DNA from: Nectonema munidae
Taxonomy: Eukaryota > Nematomorpha > Nectonematoida > Nectonematidae
Direction: 5' to 3'
Length of the DNA stretch: 64,000 nt
NCBI GenBank assembly: GCA_030549495.1
Contig: JAUIRK010001009.1
Location: 461,009 to 525,008 of the forward strand
Each line of letters starts with the position of its first letter. Position 1 is the stretch's first letter. Position numbers and translations under genes: made by a program. This document shows, in pieces, positions 19,607-31,800 of this stretch. The notes beneath the pieces were generated by a model that saw only the letters and a program-made list of their open reading frames with translations, was not told the origin of the DNA and made no database searches.

Positions 19607-22600
19607 CGGTCCGGTTAAAAATTGCCGCAGAAAATGCCGCAAGATTAATTTGGCAATATCTTTTTTTAAATAATAAAGTTCAAGCTGAAGTAAAATTTTT
19701 TATAAAATGTAAGTTCTTTTCTATTGTTTAAAATCTTTCTTGATTTAATTAATAAAAATATTGTGTTAAACTAAGCTCTTTAAATAAAGGCCTTCTGATT
19801 TTAATGGCGGCTGGGTTAAAAAGTGCCACAAGGTTTTAATAAAATGCCTGCCTTGTAAATGGATGATTATTTTCCTACTTTTATATAAATAGATTATTCA
19901 TCCCTTTTTTTAAACTTTTCTACTTTTTACACACGTAATGTAACTAATTTTAATTTCTGATTTTTTTTAAAATAATGTTTTTTGAACTTAATTTGAAGCT
20001 TTATCAACCTACTTTTTTTGATATCAAATATTTTTTGTGAAAATGATCTATAAAATTTGCCGTCAGTTTATTTGAAATGATACAATGCTTTGATTGTACT
20101 GGCCTTTTCTATTTTCCCTGTCAAAGTTTATCCAGTCATCAGGGCCTTTTTCATTCAAATAATTGTTTAAATTATTATTGCTTAGTGTATAATTTTTCTA
20201 TGTATTCTTATTCTAAAAGTATAAAGCGTATAGAAAAATTTGTTGCTTCCATTTTAACCAAACCTTTTCATTTTACTTTTTTTTTGAAAAATTTAAAGTT
20301 TTATATTGAAGGAGAATATATTTTCTTAAAAGATGCAAAAAAAATTTTTTCGCTTATTTAAATTTTGGATTTGCGTCTTGCCAACAACAAGAACGGCTGT
20401 TATTTTATATCAAGATGCTTGATTTCGTTGTCCTCTTTTGAAATGTGAGTTTTTTCTCTTTATTGCCATTTCAACCATTTTTCAGATTTTGTTGTCATAT
20501 TATATACAACAAATAAGTTGTATGAAATACAGTTTGGCCTAATATATGCGTGCTGTTTCAACAAATATGAGAGCAAAACGTGGACCCGAACATACCCGCA
20601 AAATAAACTTTGTGGGTACCCCCAGTCCTGCAAATAATTTTTTTGCCCACATAGATTTCGAAATAAATTTTTGAGTAAACTATTGAATACACAAAAATTG
20701 AATCAACTAATCACTGGGCTAACAAAGCAGTAATTTTATTACGTTTCTTCAGGGAGGCAGAGTCCAAGGTGTAAACATCTAACTCTCACTTGAAACACTT
20801 AAAAACCCCAAGTACATGTTAGAATTTATATTCAACCACCTAGCTTTTTAGTATTATTTTATAATTTTTTAAGAAAATAATTTTTGTGGTGCTTAATTTC
20901 CTTATTTTTTATTTGATTTTACATAACACAATCTCAACTCTTATTCCCACACATGCGCATATCTCAGTTAAATTCAGCATATCATTTAACTAAGGACTAT
21001 TAATAGTAAAGGATGCTTAGCAAATTTTCTGATTTATTTTTTTAATACTTCAATTTGATTTTTGAGAAATATTGTCAAATATTACCCAACACTCAAATTT
21101 CTTCTATCCACACCCGCATAACCGCGCAAATATTTTTATGTGGGTAATCCAGGGTCCAGCAGGTTTGACTATTATATTTTTTAGGTCTGTGATTTTGTGT
21201 CTTGATCATATGATTACTTTCCTAACACTGCAAATGAAAGATTATTATTCAACAGTAGAAGTAACTTCATAAATTTAAAGATGTATTTTTATTTTTAGGT
21301 CAGCGCACTTGAATTTTGGAATTAGCTTTAAAGAAATATTTTTCTATCGCAAAATTTTTTAAAGTTTTCAATGCAAATACTTCAATGGCATAACCAGCAT
21401 TATTAACTTACGAATAAACTTTTGAATTGAAATAATTTAATTTTTTATAAGGATAAAAAATTTTACATTTTATTATTCGCACTTTATCAATTTTCTCACT
21501 TTTATCAGAGTTTTATTAAAATAGAACTTTTGCTAGGGCGCGGTTAAAACATGACTTCTGTCTTCTTAGTGTTCATTGTGAAGCGTCAGTTGTCACAGGC
21601 CCAAGATAACTTATAAGTTGATGACTGCATTTTCTGCTTACTGATGGCGTTCAGGGTATGTTATCCGCAAATTTTTTTTCAAATAACTGTCCGTTTAAGC
21701 TTTGTTAAGGCAAGCATCGTCTTTGTTTATGCATCTTCCCATTAGTCCCGTACCTGATGCCTATTCCTTCTTCCTTGTACTGGAAGGCGTTGATTAAATG
21801 GTTGTTAACCTAACCTAGACCGTAATTCTTTCGAATCTTTTTTTCAATAAAAATACTATATTATGTTTAATTCAGACCTAATAAAGATCAAAAATGAATA
21901 CTTGGTTGTGCTTGAAAAAAGTCTCCTATTTTTGAGATGGTAATCGGCATCAGCAATATATTAAATGTTAAATTTATTGAAAATTGCTTATTATTCGTTT
22001 TTTGAATTCAAGTTTTCAATTAAAAAAAAGTAAAAAATTTCCTGATTAAGGAACCTCTCATCTGCAGCACATTTTTTTTTGACAATTCTGGCAGTGTCGT
22101 TTAATTTGTATTAACCTAACAAAATAATTTCCTTTATCATATTTAAATTCTTCATTGACTCTTTCTTTCAAACGCTTTGATTTCTGTGCATAATTTTTTT
22201 ACAATTGGTGGAAGAAACATTTGAATTGAGAGATAAAGAAATTCTTTTTGTTTACAATAAAGTTATTTAGTCTTTTACATTCATAAAATTGTTGAGTTTT
22301 TAGCAATTTACTAAATGATATCGAGCCTTTGTGTGAAAATTGGAAACCACGATTTTTTCTTTTATTTCTTCTTCTGTATAAGGAAACTTACTTATCAAGC
22401 ATATCAGCACCTCATATCTATGTATTATACTAAGATGCAATTTCTTTTGTATATTTTAGTGAGCAGCGAATTATATTACTAATTGGAAAAATCCTACTGT
22501 AGTTTGCAGCAACAGACACAGAATATAACATTATAATTCCATTTTGCTTTAAAAATTCTGTTTATATTCTATCCCTTAAAAGTTCTAGAATTTCTATTTT

Positions 22601-24196
22601 TGTGGAAAAATTGATGAAATATATTTAATAAAATGTACATCCATATTTATGTATAACAGATGTCAAATATTTTAAAACTCTTACACCAAAAATATCAAAA
22701 TTATTTTCTTTTTCCTTGCCAAGGTATAGATAAAAATTGTTTAAATATCCTCCTGAACTGCAAACACCAATTATAACTAAATTTTATTCATTTTCATTTC
22801 AAATATTTTTTTCCAAATGCAACACATAATATCTGATCATCATTTATCGGTAAAAATCTTAGGTTAAAAAGTGCTTCACGATTTATTTAGGTTTAACCTT
22901 TTTGAAATTAAATAATTATATAATACAATCATTAATCAAATAAATTCTGCATATTTTAATTCCTTCGGAGCTTTGTCAATTTCCTAATATCTTGCCAAAG
23001 CAATCTCTGCATACTTTAATGCCTCGTAACGTTTGACAAGCACCTAATATGGACCTATATATCCATCAAGACAAATTTTCACAAGCTAATAACTTTTAAT
23101 TTTTCCTTTAAATCAGATAAAATTTAAACACAATATATTTTTTATACTCTTAATTTATATTTAAATTTTCAGCAACATTGAATATTATATGTGGAAAATA
23201 TTCGAGCATAAAAGGTTTTGGTTAAATACATAGTATCTTGTCAAAGTAATTTGGGCATATTTTAATGACTCAGGAGGTTGGCCATGTTCCTAATGCATTG
23301 ATATGTAATTATTACAACTTTGGAATTTTAAGTTTAATGGTGATGTAAGGTGTTAAGAGACTGTTCAATACTTAAACGTCTTCGGTGAATACAGCCTTGA
23401 AAACTCTTCACTGCACACGTTTACCTTTAAAAATAACTAAGAAGAATTTATTATGCAAATACAAATTATAAAATACATGTTACAAAACACCCATACATGC
23501 TGTGGTATATACATGTAAAGAGAATTAATATAAATGTCACATGGCACAAAAACAAAACTAAAAAAAAGAAATAGTTATTTGAAAAAAGTTCTTAGGAAAC
23601 GCTTGAATCTATAACTACCTTTTTTTTAAATAAAAATAATCAAAGACGCAGAACCATCAACGGATCCAAAGTGGCTGCCTAGCCGCCCCCCCTTCCCTAT
23701 CGAATTAAGCCTCAAAAGAAGAAGAAGATGACGATGGTAGTGATGATGATCTCGCCTTAAAAATAGGTTTTTGTTAAGAAATGTTGATGGAGACGATGAT
23801 GGCAGACAACGTCTGAACTTTAAAAAACCAATAGAAGTAATTTTTCAAATTAGCTCCCCCTATACTCGATTTCTTGATCCGCCACTCCGCAGTATACACA
23901 TTTATGAATGAAAACAAGAATAAGAATTTTATTGTTACATTTATTTCATATTCAGAATTTTAAACAGATTGGATATACTAAACTTCAAATATAAAAAACA
24001 ATAGAATTAATAATTTAAATATTTATTATACCAAAAATTATTTTAGCATTTCAAATTTTTTAGTTAGGTTTTCTTTAATTTAAAATATTTTATTAAATTA
24101 GAATAAATAATTTAAAATTATTTGTTTTTTTTTCAACATATTTTGTTCAATTATAACCTCATTTTTATTTTGTTGAGGCACTTTTTAACCGGACCC
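19607..24196. mobile_element. 4.58-kb DNA transposon, second copy
   Basis: 4590 bp with the same termini, one mismatch in the left repeat (AAATTGCCG for AAAGTGCCG), and the same ATAAAGATT duplication at 19598-19606 and 24197-24205. Identical target and flanks show it was copied with the unit, not inserted twice. The C-tract at about 23684-23693 is shorter than in copy 1. Confidence 0.85.
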
Positions 24197-24420
24197 ATAA
24201 AGATTGGTCTCATAAAATTGGCATCAAAAATCGGTCTTAAAAACTGGGTCTCAACTTTAGACATTAAAAACTTTCAAGGTCTTGCTTATTTTGATTATGT
24301 GTATAGGATACTAAATAGAAAATTAATAATTAAACATTTATTGATAAAAATGTTTTAAAAAACTTAAAAATATTTACTTATTTATTTATTAAAGAGAAAA
24401 TTGAGTTTAATAAAAATTTC

Positions 24421-24963
24421 AAATTCACACCTAAAAAACGACTGGATCAGAGAGCTATATGGCCGTGGTGGGTGGGTGGGGATCCAAGCTTAAACAAAGA
24501 AGATGATTTTAAAATTTTACCATGAAAAAACTGAAAAGATAAATACTGCATAAAAAGCGGTTTGTTGGAGTAAGCATGATGAAAGGAAATAAATTCGTAC
24601 ATAAAAGAGATGGGATCCTAGAGGCAGATGGTCGATTTGATGGGTGGGTGGGGATCCGAGCCTAAATACAAAGAAGATGATTTCAAAATTTTATGATGTA
24701 AAAGTAGACTGCCAGGAGCGCTGTCCAAACTTCAAAAGAAAGCAGAACTCAATACTCGATGCATACATTTTTTATGAGCTGCCTAATGAATCTGTTCATA
24801 ATTGTATGCTAACAATCAAATAAAACTTGCAAAGTCTCACTTATTCAAAAAAGACGATGTTCTCTAAATTTTATGAAGAAGCAGCCCTACTTTATTTGAG
24901 GATTCATCACTCCTTTATTAGGATCACGAGTAGTCAGCATGGCGATTTTCAGAATCTCTAATG
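24421..24963. other. arm-to-hAT spacer, unit 2
   Basis: No gene. Carries both copies of the GTGGGTGGGTGGGG duplication as in unit 1, the second with GGGGATCCGAGCC, closer to the first copy than in unit 1. Confidence 0.55.
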
Positions 24964-26174
24964 CAGAGTTTTTCAAACTGGGGTTCGCAAACACTTGGGG
25001 GCTCGCGAGAAAATTTTAAGGGGTACGCGAGCTTTTAAAACTTACAAAAATTAAATTTAAAAATTGATTAAAAAAGTTAGTTCAAAAAATTACTTCAGAT
25101 TTTTCGTCTAACTAAATTTTAAAATGGTTGCACGCATTTATTTTTTTATTATCAAAAAATTATTTGATTGGTAAAAATATTTTTAAAGATTTTAAAGATG
25201 AATAAATGTTAAGAAATAATATGAATTAATTTTTTCGATTTTTTGATGTATTTGATCTTTTTATGATTTTTAGATTATTTTTAGAATTTTTAAATTGTTT
25301 ATCAATTCAATACTGAAAAAAGACAATATGATGAGAGCTACATTCAATTTGGCCAAACACTTCTCAATAAAAATAACATAGCTTTCCCTCAGTGTGCAAT
25401 ATGTCACAAGTTTTATCAGTGGGGTGCATGAAGGCTGCTTTTTTAAACGCCATTTTGATAGTTGCCATCCTAATTTCAAGAGCAAAAATATTGCATTTTT
25501 CAAGCAAAAAGAAGAGGTTTTAAAAAAGACGTTTTCATTCTTCACGAACTCTTTTTCGTTTAATGAAGCCGGCTTACGCGCATCTTCATGGTATCATTAA
25601 GTATAGCACAAGAAGGAAACCCCCATAAAATAGAAGAAAATTGATAGTTCCTTCTTGTAAAGACATAATTAGTTGTCTCATTGGAAGTGACTCTGTTCAG
25701 TAGGTTTCATCAATACCTCTTTCAAATGATGCTGTTCATCGACGAATAGCAGATATGTCTGATGATGTCAATCAATACATAATTACAGAAATAAAAGATT
25801 CTGCTTTCGGAAATTTTGCAATTCAACATGATGGGTCGACTGATACTGCTTCATGTGGTCAATTTTTTGTATTTCTTAGATATATCAAAGATGAAGAATT
25901 TAAGGAAAAATTTTTCTTTTCTCAAATATTGAAATCAACAACAAAAGGTGAAGATATTTCAACCAAGTTTCATTGTTTTTTCAGAAAGAAGGATTAAGTT
26001 AGGGAAATGTATGTGCAATGGCAACCGAAGGAGCGCAAGCAATGCTCGACCATCATTTAGGTTTTCGAGGAAGTGACTTCTGAAATAAAACATTTTCATT
26101 GCATGTGGATTGATATGCGTTGGCGTCAATAACTTTCCAATCAGATTTAAAATCAGTGCTTAAATTATTATATA
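24964..26174 (+). pseudogene. ZBED5-like hAT N-terminal half, unit 2
   Basis: Same extent and terminus (CAGAGTTTTTCAAACTGGGG) as the unit 1 copy. An 80-codon stretch 25755-25997 stays open across MSDDVNQYIITEIKDSAFGN and HDGSTDTAS to the STTKGEDIS motif. The same stop before the PLSND region as in unit 1 is present, and units 3-4 lack it. Confidence 0.75.
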
Positions 26175-27130
26175 TATAGTTAATCAAATTTGCGGTTTAC
26201 TTCTAAAAATTGTCTCCAAAAACATTCATTCAAATTTTACAATGAAATATATGTTATACTAAATCGGCCATGCTGTTTTCATTTTTGAACTAATTTTTTA
26301 CATTTAGGATTTGAAAATACCTATAAGTATTAATCAAATTTGCGGTTTACTTCTAAAAATTGTCTCCAAAAATATTCTTTTGAAATATATGTTTTTATTC
26401 CAAATCAATTATGGTGTTTTCATTTCGGAACTCATTTTTTACATTTAGGATGTGAAAATACCTATAAGTGTTAATAAAATTTGCGGTTTACTTCTAAAAA
26501 TTTTCTCCAAAAACATTCATTCAAATTTTACAATTAAATATATGTTTTTATACCAAATCAACGATGCTAGTTTCATTTATGGACTCAATTTATGCAGTTT
26601 GAATTTGAAAATACATATAAGTATCAATTAAATTTGCGTTTAGTTCTAAAATTTGTTTTTATAGCAAATAGATCATGATGATTTCATTTCTGAACACAGT
26701 TTTCGCATTTAGAGGTTTTACTGCTAGTGTCAATTAAATTTGCGGTTTATGTCTGAAAACTATATCCCAAAATATTCTCTCTAATTTTATATGAAATATA
26801 TGTTTTTATACCAATTGGACCATGATCATTTTTATTTCTGAAATCATTTTTTTGCATTTAGAGGTTTTAAATGTCTGAAAGTGTCAATCAAATTTTCGAT
26901 TTACGTCTAATGTCTGCAGAAATATTTTTGAAATTTAAATAAAATATCTGTTTTTATGCAAAATGGAAGATGCTGGTTTCATTTTTGGACTCAGGTTTGG
27001 CATTTATGGTTTTAAAATATCTGAAAGCTTGAATCAGAATATGCGGTTTACTTCTAGATACTGTCTTCAAAAATATTTTCAAAAAAATAAAATATCTGTT
27101 TTCAACCAAATCGACTATGCTTATTTTATT
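26175..27130 (+). repeat. ~150-bp tandem repeat array 1, unit 2
   Basis: Copy-for-copy match to 10495-11470 with the same short fourth unit, so the array was duplicated as a block rather than expanded independently. Confidence 0.85.
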
Positions 27131-27424
27131 TCTGTACTGGATTGTAATGTGTTACCTCAATCTCTTCTGCTTAGTACATTTCACTCGTATATTCCTACCT
27201 CGAGCACCTTCTTCATATTCAATTACGCTTGTACTAATTGTTATGTTGTGCTATATTTTAGATATTTTAGATGTTAAACAAAATATAATGCGTATATGAC
27301 CAGAATTTTTTTTTTGATCTGAATTTTACTCATTTAAAAATGGCGGCTATTTGAAAAGTGTATCATAAAAGGTAAAGAGAAATTTAAAATTTTTTTCAAT
27401 TACTTTTTATTACAATTTATTCTA

Positions 27425-28454
27425 ATGAAATCTAAATCTAGTACCTCAAAAAGTTCGCTTATAAGTCCTAATATCTCTGTTAATCATGACTGGATATGTT
27501 TCAATTGTGAAAGTAAATCCAATGAAATGATGAAATGCAGCTCATGCCTTAATTGGATGTGCTACACATGCCAAAGTATATCTAAGCATATGTTTAACTT
27601 AATTGAAAAATTTGAAGGATGTGGTATCCGTTGGTTTTGTACGGCCCTTGTGGGAAAGATGATACACCTAAGCTGAAAAAAGTCATTAATAAAATTAACG
27701 AAGATATTACCTCTTTCAAAAAGAACAATGAAAAGCATTTAAGAAAATAAATGAAGATCTTTCTACAAGAATAACGGAGGTCTTTGACCACAATAAACAT
27801 CTTGTAAACACGATTGAGCTATCTCATAGCAAATTGAATGAAAAGATCGATAAACTAATTGAAAAAATCTCACCTAATTCTACTCAGAAATCAACTTCCC
27901 CTCCTCCACAAGATTTTTGGCAAATAAGATACGCTATCGAGCCAACGTGCCACTGAGCTAGACATAGCACGACGTAAAGCCAATCATATAATTCATGGTG
28001 TTGAAGAGTATAACAATGATGGTAAAAGAATTAATGACGCTCAATTTGTTCAAGATCTGTTCGATAGACACCTATCCTTGGTAAAATAAATGTAACAAAT
28101 CTGATCAGACTTGGTAAAATAAAAAAGGAGGAAAATGTTAAAAGGCCTCTCCGAATTACTTACGAGTGCTACTCTGACAAGAACTTGGTTGTAAGTGCCC
28201 TACCCAACTTGAAAAATGCTCCAGACAATTTCAAAAAGATCTTCATTTCAAACGATCTTAATCCTGAAGAACGTGAAAAAGTGAACAAGTTAAGAGTTCA
28301 AGTGAAAACGTTGAATCAAGAAAACAAAGATGAATCAATAATAATATATTTATTAAGAGGTAGTTCTTTAAACGACGTCCGTGTGATCAAGAAAATAAAA
28401 TATGTTCATCAAACACTACTTGCCACCAACGAATCAACAGAACCTACAAGTTAA
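27425..28454 (+). pseudogene. LINE ORF1, PHD-like zinc finger
   Basis: Opens with a PHD-type finger: CFNCESKSNEMMKCSSCLNW then CYTCQSIS, with conserved Cys pairs and a downstream histidine/cysteine. It is followed by a lysine-rich coiled-coil region and a RNA-binding-like tail (KRPLRITYECYSDKNLV, then LKNAPDNFKKIFISNDL). Frameshifts near 27650, 27740 and about 27940-28090 break it into pieces, the last ending at 28454. PHD-bearing ORF1 proteins are known from CR1/L2/Rex1-type LINEs and probably bind nucleic acid. Confidence 0.65.
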
Positions 28455-28489
28455 AACAATCAACTTTCACTTCAAGTCAAAATAAAGAA

Positions 28490-29456
28490 ATTTCCCGAAA
28501 TATTTTATCTGTATTCTATACCAATTCTAATCAACTTCTTCCCAAAATGTCAGAGCTTTGTTTGGTAATAGACAAAACAAATTCTGATTTGATTTTTATT
28601 ACCGAAGTTCTTCCAAAAAATGAAGGTTCATTTCCGCCAGTCTGCTCCACCTAATCTGTGCAGTTTTTCAATGGTCAACAATTTTGATAAAGTAACTAAC
28701 CATGCTTCTAAAACTAGAGGAATCATTGCTTATTTTAAAACATTTTTAAAAGTCAAAACTGTATCCCCCTTTGTTCCTTCTTACATTGAATATATTACTT
28801 TAGAGATTGAAAATAATGGCAAAAACTTTATCTTTTGCTGCATTTATAGAAGCCCCTCAATCAATATGGCTTGTTCTACTCATGAAATAATTCGTCTCTT
28901 TTCAACCCTCATAACAGCATAATCTATGGGTGGCATGGCAGGTTGGTTGAGATGATGGACATAGCACGGAAGCCTCTGGATTCGATTCCTCATCGATACG
29001 AATTTGTTCATAGTTTGACATAAGCGGTACATCAGTGCCTTGTCAATAAAAATACACCCGCTGCATTGACTTGTTTCCTAAATTTACTATAATTTTCATT
29101 GGAGATTTTAACTATCCCTCTATTCCTTGGAACTCCAAAGTTCACAACGCTAGAAAGAATTCTTCTGCTATGAAGTTTGTAGAGTACCTAGCTTCAAAAA
29201 ACTTGTTCCAATTAATTTAGGATGCTACTAGATTAGATTATACTGGAAAAGAAAGTATTTTAGACCTCTTAATTACGAATTTCCCTTCTGATCTTTCAAA
29301 TATTTCTATTTTACCAGCATTGGATGGTAGTGATCATTACTCTATTACGTTCGATTTTTCTTATATTGTCAAAGCTTTATCTTCTATAACCACTAAACTA
29401 GATGTTCGCTCGGGAAGATACAATAAAATAAGAGAATATTTGTCCAATGTTAATTA
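28490..29456 (+). pseudogene. LINE endonuclease (EEP) region
   Basis: Apurinic-like endonuclease domain at the start of ORF2. Visible are ILSVFYTNSNQLLPKMSEL, SDLIFITEV (28590s), FIFCCIYRSPSIN (28828-28866), FIGDFNYPSIPW (29093-29130) and the terminal SDHY (29329-29340) with the catalytic Asp-His pair. It is interrupted by a SINE-like insertion at about 28922-29080 and by several stops or frameshifts, including a stop at 29456. Confidence 0.7.
28922..29080 (+). mobile_element. tRNA-derived SINE fragment inside LINE
   Basis: About 160 bp separating two parts of the endonuclease. It has an RNA polymerase III A box TGGCAGGTTGG at 28936-28946 and a B box GATTCGATTCC at 28979-28989. The start-to-start spacing of 43 bp matches a tRNA gene. 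A clear target duplication or poly-A tail is not seen, so the exact ends are approximate. Confidence 0.6.
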
Positions 29457-29502
29457 GAACCTATATAATGAATACTCTTTTTTAGAGTTTTATGATGTTT
29501 TC

Positions 29503-31462
29503 ATGAGAGTTATATACGGAGCTATCGCTGAGTTTATACCTTTAATGAAAAGGAAAACAAAATATAATCCGTATAGAACAGATAAACTACATACATATAC
29601 AAAAGAAAAAAAACTCTTCAAGAAGTACCTGAAGTTTAAAGACCCTAAAATGTGGTTACAACTCAAAGAAATATCAAATAAATTAAGAAGAGAAACAAGA
29701 AAAGCAAAGCGTTCCTTTGAATGTAACATTTCAAAGAACATAAAAGACAAGCCTAAAAAGTTTTGGAATTATATAAACGTATTGAAAAAAAGAAGCCATG
29801 GTTTAAATACTATAATTGATAAAAATAGAAATCGTGTAAAATCTAATAACATAATTGCTGAAGCATTCGGTGAGTACTTTTCTTCTGTATTTACTAACCC
29901 TCAAACCCATCCTCCAAAAATATTACCCAAGTATCATCACTACTCACCGATGGAAGATGTAGTATTAAGTGAAAAACTTGTATTTCAGAAACTTAGCTCT
30001 CTTGGCGGCGACAAATCACCTGGTATTGATAATTTGCACCCATATATTCTGAAAGAACTTTCCCAAGATTTGGCATTTCCTATAACAAAGTTATTCAACC
30101 TATCTTTAAAAGAAGGAGTCATACCCAAAACTTGGAAATCTGCATTAGTTGTGCCTGTACATAAAAGTTCCGACACCGAGCTTCCTTCAAACTACAGGCC
30201 TATTAGTTTAACTTCCGTCCTGTCAAAAGTGCTTGAATCTATAGTTGCTGATAACATTCTTTTTTATTTGGAAGAAAAGAATTTGATTAACACTAAACAA
30301 CATGGTTTTCTGAAAAAGAAATCTACTGTAACACAATTATTGGAGTTCCACGATCATGTTACTAATCTCCTTGAAAATAATGACACGGTTGATGTTTTAT
30401 ACTTTGACTTTCGAAAGGCATTCGACAAGGTTTCGCATAATTATTTACTCAGTAAATTGAAGGCCTATGACATTAATTCTGGAATTATTAGTTGGATTGA
30501 TAACTTCTTGACCGATAGAACCCAGTTTGTCACCGTGAATGGCCATATATCAAATTCAAGTAGAGTGACTAGTGGTGTTATCCAAGGTAGGACCACTACT
30601 TTTCAACATTTACATAAATGATGTGCATAACCAAGTTCGTTCTCGCTTAAAATTGTTTGCTGATGATCTTAAAATGTATTCTGAATCAACTAACAAATCT
30701 AAACTACAACTTCAAGCCGACCTTTTTACTTTATACCAATGGTGTCACACTCGGGGTATGGATTTAAACTTTTCTAAATGTTATCATTTACAAATTGGTT
30801 TAAATAATAGCGTCACTTACTACATAGGTGGTTATAATATTAAGCGTACCGCACAAATTAACGATTTAGGAATTATTATTGATGATGCTCTCAAATTTAA
30901 ACCTCAATTTTCAAAAATCATCTCCAAAGCTTACTCTATATTCCATTTAGTTCTTCGATATTCATCTTCCTTTGAACCCGAGATAGCTAAACCTATATAT
31001 AAAGCTTTGATACGACCCATCCTTGAGTACGGTAATGTTATAGCGCAACCTACCTGCATAAAAAATATGAAATCTTTGGAGAAAGTACAGCAACATATAA
31101 CCAAAAGAATGAAAGGCCTCAAAGAACTGCACTATAAAGAAAGATTGCAGACTCTGTCCTTACCACTTCTGTCATACAGATATAAAAGAAACGACATGAT
31201 AACAGTATTTAACATCATAAATAAAAACATTCATGTTAATCGTGATATCCTACCCCCATTTTCTTCAAGATTTCAAAGAACTCATCAGTACAAATTTATA
31301 AAAAGCCGACACAAAAAGCACTTCCGCAAAAACTTCTTTTCTAACAGAATTATCAACGACTGGAACAGCCTTCCCGCGTATGTAGTGAACTCTCCTACTT
31401 TAAACATCTTCAAGCAACGCCTTGACCACTTCTGGAAAGATAAGATGTATACTCCTTCCTAG
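29503..31462 (+). pseudogene. LINE reverse transcriptase (ORF2 C-terminal part)
   Basis: Non-LTR reverse transcriptase of CR1/Jockey type. Motifs in order: KSPGIDNLHPYILKEL, SNYRPISLTSVLSKVLES, KQHGFLKKKSTVTQLLEF, VLYFDFRKAFDKVSH, SGVIQG, LLFNIYINDV and the catalytic KLFADDLKMY (about 30645-30675). The thumb region follows with RPILEYGNV and VQQHITKRM. The frame changes once, in the GxxLGPLLF region near 30590, where a short segment is lost. After that it stays open to 31462. Downstream, 31463-31660 is 3' UTR. Confidence 0.8.
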
Positions 31463-31660
31463 CTTAGTAAATTGGAATATCATATTTCGATTATTCGTTT
31501 ATCATATAGTTTTCTTATATTAATCTTTTTTCCATAATTGTCACTTACACTATTCTCGATCAGTTAAGTTATTCTTTTTCTTTTCCTTAAATTGATGCGA
31601 TCATTACAGGCAAATTTGCCTTTCTATTCGCTTAATAAATTATGTTATTATGCTATGTTA

Positions 31661-31800
31661 TATATATTCAATGACATCGTTTCGTTAGTTTAATTCTTAC
31701 TTGAATAAAGCTTGTTAAGCCTCACAACGTGTATGTAAGTTGTTTATCTTTAATCTTTCCCATTTATCTCAATTTATTCAAGTAAAAAATTTTCGTTTTT
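31661..31800 (+). other. leader before Ty3 body, unit 2
   Basis: Continuation of the pre-Ty3 leader cut by the LINE. The inverted pair (CTTACTTGAATAAA near 31696 and TTTATTCAAGTAA near 31773) is kept in full. Confidence 0.4.

Larger units (their letters stand above)
18303..24420 (+). repeat. IR arm, right of junction 2, interrupted
   Basis: Left end of unit 2, split by the second copy of the 4.58-kb element at the same 9-bp target. Its outermost 150 bp match the left arm of junction 1 (GATAAC, AATAAAA, ATTGAGG, TTGAGCG, CATGTGAAA variants) rather than the right arm. Confidence 0.9.
27256..31660 (+). mobile_element. CR1/Jockey-group LINE, unit 2 only
   Basis: About 4.4 kb between GTTGTGCTATAT and ATATATTCAATG, which are contiguous in units 1, 3 and 4 (11571-11590 and the reverse near 46305 and 59180). 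Layout is a PHD-like ORF1, an apurinic endonuclease, then reverse transcriptase. The 3' end is TTATGTTATTATGCTATGTTA, a short repeated tail as in CR1-type elements, with no poly-A. Near full length but broken in both ORFs, so a dead copy younger than the array units. Confidence 0.85.

Noticed and set aside
28929-29000. Functional tRNA gene
   Set aside because: Pol III boxes fit, but the region sits inside a dead LINE and does not show a convincing acceptor stem; SINE head preferred.
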